NCBI GenBank assembly: GCA_023128855.1
Contig: JAGMDE010000095.1
Span: forward strand, 1 to 7,572
Origin: Thermoplasmatales archaeon
GTDB lineage: Archaea; Thermoplasmatota; E2; DHVEG-1
Direction: 5' to 3'
Length of the DNA stretch: 7,572 nucleotides
A program made the position numbers and the translations under genes. The notes under the pieces were generated by a model, which was given only the letters and a program-made list of their open reading frames with translations, made no database searches and had not been told where the DNA came from. Positions 1 to 4,876 of the stretch are shown here, one piece after another; position 1 is the stretch's first letter; every line of letters starts with the position of its first letter.

Positions 1-371
1 CAACTATCGATGGTCCTACAAGTGGGAAACCAGGAGTTTTTTATACTTATAATATTACCTCAACTGATTCTGATGGTAATGATGTATCTTATTATATCAA
101 ATGGGGAGATGGAAGTGTAACAGATTGGACTGCTTTCCAAGCGTCTGGTCCTCCAGGGTACAGTGAGAGTTATACATGGGATGAACAAGGGACATATACT
201 ATCGAAGCTAAAGCTAAAGACATCTATGGTGCTGAGAGCGACTGGGGTACTCTAAGTGTTACCATGCCAAGAAACAGAGCAATCACATCACCATTCCTAA
301 ACTTCCTACAGAATCATCCAAATCTGTTTCCAATACTACGATTACTAATGCAACGATTAGGACTACAATAA
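1..371 (+). CDS. 3' end of a secreted PKD-like domain protein with the FPIL C-terminal module
   Basis: Partial gene: the reading frame is open from base 3, runs 122 codons to a TAA, and its start lies outside the window. Residues 1-87 form a PKD/Ig-like beta-sandwich, recognisable from the GPTSGKPG opening, the DSDGNDVSYYIKWGDGS core and the W-x-EQGTYTIEAKAKD strand. Residues 89-122 are the C-terminal module: PRNR, then a hydrophobic stretch with FLNFLQ, HPNLFPILR and a final LGLQ. A PKD domain followed by this module is also how genes 2 and 3 end. Known for the family: PKD domains are extracellular beta-sandwiches common in archaeal surface proteins. Inferred: an exported surface protein. 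Bases 101-214 are about 95% identical to 3058-3171 in the next gene, which points to recent duplication or gene conversion. The N-terminal domains cannot be known from here. Confidence 0.88.
   Translation, partial: TIDGPTSGKPGVFYTYNITSTDSDGNDVSYYIKWGDGSVTDWTAFQASGPPGYSESYTWDEQGTYTIEAKAKDIYGAESDWGTLSVTMPRNRAITSPFLNFLQNHPNLFPILRLLMQRLGLQ
101..214 (+). repeat. PKD-encoding block duplicated in the next gene (copy 1)
   Basis: This 114-base block matches 3058-3171 without gaps, with six mismatches counted by eye. It encodes WGDGSVTDWTAFQASGPPGY and the following EQGTYTIEAKA strand. Identity falls on both sides, although both genes go on to the same kind of C-terminal module. Confidence 0.85.
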
Positions 372-378
372 TCCAAAT

Positions 379-398
379 CTCTTTTCCTTTTCTTCCTT
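379..398 (+). terminator. pyrimidine/T-rich gene-end tract
   Basis: This 20-base run of only C and T begins eight bases after the first gene's stop codon. Archaeal termination typically uses T-rich tracts without a hairpin. Similar tracts, each following an ATCCAAA or CAAAACC-like lead, occur after genes 3 and 4, which supports a common terminator type. Confidence 0.5.
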
Positions 399-405
399 AG
401 CAACG

Positions 406-421
406 TTGAAATGAAATCAGT
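406..421 (+). promoter_or_regulatory. 16-base repeated intergenic element, copy 1
   Basis: The sequence TTGAAATGAAATCAGT recurs exactly at 4615-4630 and 7488-7503, each time after a gene-end T tract and before a TATA-like box. Here it ends 25 bases before the box at 447-454. The position suggests an upstream activator or operator site for the gene at 500. It contains a GAAATGAAAT internal near-repeat (GAAAT twice). Function is inferred from position and repetition only. Confidence 0.55.
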
Positions 422-444
422 TGTAAAAAATAATTTGTGCGTAG

Positions 445-455
445 TATTTAAATAC
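445..455 (+). promoter_or_regulatory. archaeal TATA-like box for the gene at 500
   Basis: TATTTAAATAC contains TTTAAATA at 447-454, a good match to an archaeal TATA box. Transcription would be expected to start about 25 bases on, near 475-480, leaving a short leader that still carries the ribosome binding site at 487-495. This start lies downstream of the alternative ATG at 473, which supports using the ATG at 500. Confidence 0.6.
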
Positions 456-486
456 ATTTATTCAATACTATATTGGAAATATTATT

Positions 487-495
487 GGGGGAGGT
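487..495 (+). promoter_or_regulatory. ribosome binding site that fixes the start at 500
   Basis: GGGGGAGGT lies four bases before the ATG at 500. An in-frame ATG at 473 would add nine residues (MEILLGEVN) in front of the signal peptide, partly encoded by this very site, and it has no comparable purine run ahead of it. The gene at 4760 has the equivalent GGGGAGGT before the homologous signal peptide, so the start at 500 is preferred. Confidence 0.85.
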
Positions 496-499
496 AAAT

Positions 500-616
500 A
501 TGAAAACAAAAATAATAAGTTTATTAGTAATCACGCTTTTGATAGCTTCTACTGTTTTATCAGTAGCAGGAACCATGAATGGTAATAGAATCACTGCATG
601 GGAGAATCTTGAATAT
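500..616 (+). repeat. 5' signal-peptide block shared with the gene at 4760 (copy 1)
   Basis: This segment aligns without gaps to 4760-4876, with 19 mismatches in 117 bases by eye (about 84%). It encodes the signal peptide and the mature start GTMN-x-NRITA-x-ENLEY. Similarity stops right after ENLEY, where this gene enters a GEVED-like tail and the other a linker to a beta-propeller. Confidence 0.85.
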
Positions 617-3319
617 ACTACTGGTCAGGCAGATGATGGTGAGGTTGAGGATTATGAGATAACAATTGAAGAAGAGCGGATCCCTCATTATTTGTTCCCT
701 AACAACATACGAGCTGGGATTTTGCAGAGGACCATCAATTATGATTATTGTGAGTGCGGCGAGAAACCCAGTGCACTTATGATGCAGTATACTGGTGAAG
801 ATTGTTCAGCCACTAATCATTCACAAGATCCCGAAAAGGTCTCATGCAGTGGTGATCCCATGTTTGCCTCTCCGGTGCATATCATTGCTACAGACAAGTC
901 CAATCCAGATGATCCAAAGGCTAAAATATGGTTTAATGGGTCTGTACTCCTTAACGAAACGTTTAATATTAGCGCGGTTAATGCTGGTGAAACCAAATTA
1001 AAATCAAATACTCATGCTTTTATCTATAATACTACTGATGGCACGCTATTACAGTACATCAAGTTCCACACTTCATGTTCACAACCGTTGTTCTATGGAG
1101 ACCAGTTCGGAAGTCTCAAGCTAATTGGATTTAGTCCTGATTGTCATAATTATCCACCTGAGTTTTCTGGTGAAAATCCAGAAGATGGTATTACTGGTGT
1201 GTCTGTTACGATTTCTGAGTTGAGTCTGACTATTGAAGATCCTGATGGCGATAGTTTTAATTGGAGTATTACAACTAGTCCAAATATCGGCAGCAATAGT
1301 GGAACGGGTGAAAACAATGGTACCAAGACCTGTAGTGTATCAGGCCTAGAATACGATACCACCTATACTTGGTATGTGACTGCTTCTGATCCAGATGGTA
1401 GTGGTGAAACAACAGTAGAAACATACACATTTACAACAATGTCTAATGATCCTCCAGTGATTTATAATCCAAATCCAGCTAATGGTGCGACTAATATACC
1501 TATAACAATTACTGAGTTGAGTGTAACGATTGAGGACCCAGAAGGCGACACCATTGACTGGACTATTACAACCAGTCCAGATATTGGTAGTAGTAGTGGT
1601 ACTGGTGAAAGTGGTGGAACTAAAACCTGTAGCGTATCAGGTTTACAATACGATACCACCTATACTTGGGTTGTGACTGCTTCTGATCCAGATGGTAGTG
1701 GTGAAACAACAGTAGAAACATACACATTTACAACAATGTCTAATGATCCTCCGGTGATTTCAAATCCAGATCCATCTAATGGTGCTACTGGCGTCTCTGT
1801 TACGATTTCTGAGTTGAGTGTAACTATTGAGGATCCAGATGGTGATCCCATTGACTGGACTATTACAACCAGTCCTGATATTGGTAGTAGTAGTGGTACT
1901 GGTGAAAGTGGTGGAACTAAAACCTGTAGCGTATCCGGTTTACAATACGATACCACCTATACTTGGGTTGTGACTGCTTCTGATTCAGGTGGTAGAAGAG
2001 AAACAACAGAAAAAACATACACATTTACAACAATAAATAATTATCCTCCAATTATTTTTAATCCGGATCCTGAAGATGGTCTTACTGGTGTGAGTATTTA
2101 TGGTTTTGAGTTGAGTGTGACAATTGAGGATCCTGAGGGTGATTTATTTGACTGGACTATTACAACCAGTCCAGATGTCGGTAGCAATAGTGGTACCGGT
2201 GAAAGTAATGGTACTAAAACCTGTGATGTTTATTGTGGTCTGGAGTATAATACAACCTATACATGGTATGTAGAGGCTACAGATCCAGATGGTAGTGGTG
2301 AAACTTCAGAAGAGGTTTATACATTTACTACAGAGTTAGAAGGGAATAATCCTCCGGTGATTTCAAATCCATATCCAAAAAATGGTGCTACTGGTATACC
2401 TATAACAATTTCTGAGTTGAGTGTGACGATTGAGGATCCTGAGGGTGATTTATTTGACTGGACTATTACAACCAGTCCTGATATTGGTAGTAGTAGTGGT
2501 ACTGGTGAAAGTAGTGGTACTAAAACCTGTGGTATTTCTGGTCTAGAATATGAAACAATCTATCGTTGGAAAGTGGAAGCTACTGATCCTGATGGTAGTG
2601 GTATAACTAAACAAAGGATTTGTACTTTCACTACAGAGTCAGAACCACTAACAACTCCAAGTATCCCAGATGGTCCACAGTATTTAGATATTGGTGAGAG
2701 TGGAGAGTATTGTACAAGCACAAAAAATTCTGATAAGGCAAAGTTTCAATATAGGTTTGATTGGGATGCAGAGGGCTCTCATGATTATAGTTATTGGTCT
2801 GATTTTGTTTCTTCTGGTACTGAGGTATGTATGGAAAAATCATGGAGTAAACAAGGAAGGTATGTAGTAAAAGCACAGGCTAGAGATGAACTTGGTACTA
2901 CTAGTTATTGGTCAGATGGTTTAACTGTAGCTGTTGGTAATCAACCTCCAAACACTCCAACTATTAATGGCCCAACAAGTGGAAAACCAGGAACTTCTTA
3001 TGATTATGAATTCACTTCGGCAGATTCAGATGGAGACCAAGTATCTTACTATGTTGAATGGGGTGATGGAAGTGTAACAGATTGGACTGCTTTCCAAGCT
3101 TCTGGTCCTCCAGGGTACAGTGAGAGTCATAAATGGGATGAACAAGGGACATATACGATAGAAGCTAAAGCAATGGATCAATATGGTGCTGAGAGTGGCT
3201 GGGGAACACTAACAGTAACCATGCCAAGAAACAGACTACTATCCAACACATTCTTCATGAGACTACTAGAGCTATTTCCAAATGCGTTTCCAATATTGAG
3301 ATACATACTTGGGTTATAG
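500..3319 (+). CDS. large secreted modular surface protein (DUF7467-like, five FN3-like repeats, two PKD-like domains, FPIL C-terminal module)
   Basis: A 939-residue exported protein with no recognised enzyme site. Residues 1-23 are a Sec-type signal peptide (KTK then a hydrophobic core ending S-V-A before G24). Residues 43-56 contain GEVEDYEITI, which looks like only the last strand of a GEVED domain. Residues about 78-215 resemble the domain I recall as DUF7467: CECGEKPSALMMQYTG near the start, HTSCSQPL and GDQFGSLKL at the end. Residues 217-713 hold five FN3/Ig-like repeats of about 99 residues. Residues about 716-813 and 815-907 are PKD-like, the second having WGDGS. Residues 909-939 are the module PRNR...FPILRYILGL. 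Sequons such as NGS, NET and NTT are frequent, suggesting N-glycosylation. The first 117 bases match the start of the gene at 4760. The gene at 3382 follows after 62 bases and is probably co-transcribed. Likely role: adhesion or cell-surface structure. The domain layout is firm; the role is inferred. Confidence 0.92.
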   Translation: MKTKIISLLVITLLIASTVLSVAGTMNGNRITAWENLEYTTGQADDGEVEDYEITIEEERIPHYLFPNNIRAGILQRTINYDYCECGEKPSALMMQYTGEDCSATNHSQDPEKVSCSGDPMFASPVHIIATDKSNPDDPKAKIWFNGSVLLNETFNISAVNAGETKLKSNTHAFIYNTTDGTLLQYIKFHTSCSQPLFYGDQFGSLKLIGFSPDCHNYPPEFSGENPEDGITGVSVTISELSLTIEDPDGDSFNWSITTSPNIGSNSGTGENNGTKTCSVSGLEYDTTYTWYVTASDPDGSGETTVETYTFTTMSNDPPVIYNPNPANGATNIPITITELSVTIEDPEGDTIDWTITTSPDIGSSSGTGESGGTKTCSVSGLQYDTTYTWVVTASDPDGSGETTVETYTFTTMSNDPPVISNPDPSNGATGVSVTISELSVTIEDPDGDPIDWTITTSPDIGSSSGTGESGGTKTCSVSGLQYDTTYTWVVTASDSGGRRETTEKTYTFTTINNYPPIIFNPDPEDGLTGVSIYGFELSVTIEDPEGDLFDWTITTSPDVGSNSGTGESNGTKTCDVYCGLEYNTTYTWYVEATDPDGSGETSEEVYTFTTELEGNNPPVISNPYPKNGATGIPITISELSVTIEDPEGDLFDWTITTSPDIGSSSGTGESSGTKTCGISGLEYETIYRWKVEATDPDGSGITKQRICTFTTESEPLTTPSIPDGPQYLDIGESGEYCTSTKNSDKAKFQYRFDWDAEGSHDYSYWSDFVSSGTEVCMEKSWSKQGRYVVKAQARDELGTTSYWSDGLTVAVGNQPPNTPTINGPTSGKPGTSYDYEFTSADSDGDQVSYYVEWGDGSVTDWTAFQASGPPGYSESHKWDEQGTYTIEAKAMDQYGAESGWGTLTVTMPRNRLLSNTFFMRLLELFPNAFPILRYILGL
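1148..2638 (+). repeat. five tandem repeats of about 297 bases encoding FN3/Ig-like domains
   Basis: Units begin at 1148, 1445, 1742, 2039 and 2345. The first three steps are exactly 297 bases and the fourth is 306. Each unit encodes a PP start, an N-P-x-x-G-x-T/G loop, ELSVTIEDP-D/E-GD, ITTSPDIGS-x-SGTGE, TKTC, Y-x-TTYTW and YTFTT. Bases 1375-1455 and 1672-1752 are identical over 81 bases, and 1553-1685 and 1850-1982 differ at about two positions, so units 1-3 were recently copied or homogenised. Units 4 and 5 are more diverged. Unit 3 has GGRR where the others have DPDGSG. Each unit has one cysteine in TKTC; unit 4 has a second. Confidence 0.93.
3058..3171 (+). repeat. PKD-encoding block duplicated from or to the first gene (copy 2)
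   Basis: Partner of 101-214: 114 bases with six mismatches. It covers the last PKD domain of the 939-residue protein. Confidence 0.85.
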
Positions 3320-3340
3320 TGTTTTAAAGGAGAAATACAG

Positions 3341-3373
3341 TTATAAAGGATTAATTGTTTTGAGATTGGAGGA
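3341..3373 (+). promoter_or_regulatory. weak TATA-like site and ribosome binding site before the gene at 3382
   Basis: TTATAAAG at 3341-3348 could be a TATA box, but a start about 25 bases on would fall at or inside the GGAGGA ribosome binding site at 3368-3373. There is no T tract and no 16-base element in this 62-base gap. Read-through from the gene at 500 is therefore the more likely source of the transcript. The GGAGGA, eight bases before the ATG, is convincing as a translation signal. Confidence 0.4.
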
Positions 3374-3381
3374 AGAAAAAT

Positions 3382-4578
3382 ATGAAAAAGAAGCTAATAG
3401 GAATTATGGTTTGTACGCTGTTGATATCGACTGTTTTAACTGCAGCTGGAAAAGTAAATGTTGAGCAAATGTCAAATGGGCCAGATGTGACTTTGTTTGA
3501 TGATGGCGATGTACCGGTTTGGGAGGTTGGATATAGCTGGACATATGCTGGGGAGCTTAATATCGAGGAGGATGAAAAGACTTTGAATGTACTCTTAAAT
3601 GAAACATGTTTCTGTGTTGTAGATGATTCAGGTGGTTCATATAAGGTTGCTTTTGCGGGAGATATCAATTTAGAGTATGTTATAGATGATCCATTGATCG
3701 AGGTTTCAGCAGACGATGTAAGTGGAATGTTACACCTGAGTCAATCTAATCTTGGTATTGAAGAAATCGACCTATCTATGAGTGGATCTGTAAAAGTAGA
3801 AGGTATACCTTATACCGTACCCGGTGATGTTGATATAACCATAACTTATCAGGAGACACGTAATTTGATAGAATTTCCGATTTCTGTTGGAAAAACCTGG
3901 ACTATTCCTTCTACTACTACATCTGTAGATATCATCATCACCATATTTGGGTTTATAAAGAAAACGTTTAATCTAGAAGACACCTCTGAGGAGCAGACCG
4001 CTGAATGCATGAGTAGAGAAGAGGTAACAGTGGGTACACATACATATGATGCGTTTAATATCTCTTATGAGGACGGGAGCTGGACTTATTACGCTCCGTC
4101 TGTGGGAAATATTGTGAAGGTGCTACCATTTGATGAAACAGTTGATTTTAGTTTAGAAATGATAGCTACATCATATCCAGGTCCTGATAATCCTTTGAAA
4201 CCTGAGACACCAGCGGGTCCAACATCTGGAACAATTGGACATTCATATGAATATCTAACTAAGGCTGTTGATCCCAATGATGATCAAATTATGTATATTT
4301 GGGATTGGAATGGAGATATGATTCCTGATGAATGGACAGGTTTCTATGATTCAGATATAAATATTACTACCTCACATACATGGACTAAGCAGGGCAGCTA
4401 TGAGATAAGGGCGAAAGCTAGAGACACAGATGGTTTAGAGAGTGTTTGGTCAGATCCGTTACCAGTCACCATGCCAAGAAACAGAGTAGTTAATAGACCA
4501 TTCCTAAAGTTCCTACAGAATCATCCACATATGTTCCCAATACTACAAAGGTTATTACAACGATTAGGACTACAATAA
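3382..4578 (+). CDS. secreted protein with an unassigned beta-rich domain, a PKD-like domain and the FPIL C-terminal module
   Basis: A 398-residue exported protein of unknown function. Residues 1-22 form a signal peptide (MKKK, hydrophobic core, TAA before G23). Residues about 42-265 form a beta-rich domain I cannot name with confidence. It starts VPVWEVGYSWTY, alternates polar and hydrophobic residues, and ends near W234 with TYYAPSVGNIVKVL; that last motif recalls lipoprotein-like beta-sandwich domains of the DUF3108/TapB kind, only a loose resemblance. Residues about 270-362 are PKD-like (GPTSGTIGHSYEY, IWDWNGD, W-x-KQGSYEIRAKARD). Residues 365-398 are the shared module PRNR...FPILQ...LGLQ. 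Its last 111 bases are about 84% identical by eye to the end of the first gene (261-371). It probably shares a transcript with the gene at 500, suggesting two surface proteins made together. A cysteine at position 11 lies within the hydrophobic core and is not a lipobox. Confidence 0.9.
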   Translation: MKKKLIGIMVCTLLISTVLTAAGKVNVEQMSNGPDVTLFDDGDVPVWEVGYSWTYAGELNIEEDEKTLNVLLNETCFCVVDDSGGSYKVAFAGDINLEYVIDDPLIEVSADDVSGMLHLSQSNLGIEEIDLSMSGSVKVEGIPYTVPGDVDITITYQETRNLIEFPISVGKTWTIPSTTTSVDIIITIFGFIKKTFNLEDTSEEQTAECMSREEVTVGTHTYDAFNISYEDGSWTYYAPSVGNIVKVLPFDETVDFSLEMIATSYPGPDNPLKPETPAGPTSGTIGHSYEYLTKAVDPNDDQIMYIWDWNGDMIPDEWTGFYDSDINITTSHTWTKQGSYEIRAKARDTDGLESVWSDPLPVTMPRNRVVNRPFLKFLQNHPHMFPILQRLLQRLGLQ

Positions 4579-4594
4579 AAGTTTTAGTCCAAAA

Positions 4595-4616
4595 CCTTTC
4601 TTCTATTTTTTTGTTT
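4595..4616 (+). terminator. T-rich gene-end tract
   Basis: CCTTTCTTCTATTTTTTTG and three more bases follow the stop codon by 16 bases. The tract resembles those at 379-398 and 7324-7352 and precedes the 16-base element, as at the other gene ends. Confidence 0.55.
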
Positions 4617-4679
4617 GAAATGAAATCAGTGCACTAAACATTTTGTAAGAAATGAAATCATTACATTAACATTTTGTAA
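4615..4679 (+). promoter_or_regulatory. 16-base element copy 2, partly duplicated in tandem
   Basis: TTGAAATGAAATCAGT occupies 4615-4630. A second partial copy, GAAATGAAATCA, lies at 4649-4660. Both copies are followed by a CATTTTGTAA, so 4617-4648 and 4649-4679 are imperfect direct repeats of 32 and 31 bases. The pair lies upstream of the TATA box at 4708. Two sites in phase (about three helical turns apart) would suit cooperative binding of a regulator; this is inference. Confidence 0.55.
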
Positions 4680-4707
4680 CAGGTAGTTGCAATAAAACTT
4701 GTAAAGA

Positions 4708-4715
4708 TTTAAATT
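4708..4715 (+). promoter_or_regulatory. TATA-like box for the gene at 4760
   Basis: TTTAAATT, flanked by AT-rich sequence, begins 52 bases before the ATG. The comparable box of the gene at 500 begins 53 bases before its ATG. Transcription would start near 4735, leaving a leader with the ribosome binding site GGGGAGGT at 4745-4752. Confidence 0.55.
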
Positions 4716-4744
4716 AAAATAAAGCATTACAGGTCTATATTTTA

Positions 4745-4752
4745 GGGGAGGT
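4745..4752 (+). promoter_or_regulatory. ribosome binding site of the gene at 4760
   Basis: GGGGAGGT is separated from the ATG by seven A residues. It is nearly the same as the site before the gene at 500, so the shared 5' block includes the translation signal. Confidence 0.8.
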
Positions 4753-4759
4753 AAAAAAA

Positions 4760-4876
4760 ATGAACAAAAAAATAGTAGGAATATTTGTAATGACGCTGTT
4801 GATAGTTGCTACTGTTTTACCAGTAGCAGGGACAATGAATGTTAATAGAATCACTGCAGAAGAAAATCTTGAATAT
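4760..4876 (+). repeat. 5' signal-peptide block shared with the gene at 500 (copy 2)
   Basis: Gap-free partner of 500-616, ending at the same ENLEY. The conserved residues just after the predicted cleavage site suggest the mature N-terminus matters, or that the copy is recent. Confidence 0.85.

Noticed and set aside
473..499. Upstream ATG at 473 as the start of gene 2
   Set aside because: It would add nine residues before a clean signal peptide, and the strong ribosome binding site at 487-495 lies within it. The homologous gene at 4760 starts at the position matching 500.
1148..2638. CRISPR array, because of regular repeats
   Set aside because: Units are about 297 bases, in frame, contiguous with no unique spacers, and encode a beta-sandwich domain.
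3224..3319. LPXTG, PEP-CTERM or PGF-CTERM sorting signal
   Set aside because: None of the signature motifs is present and there is no single uninterrupted membrane span followed by basic residues.
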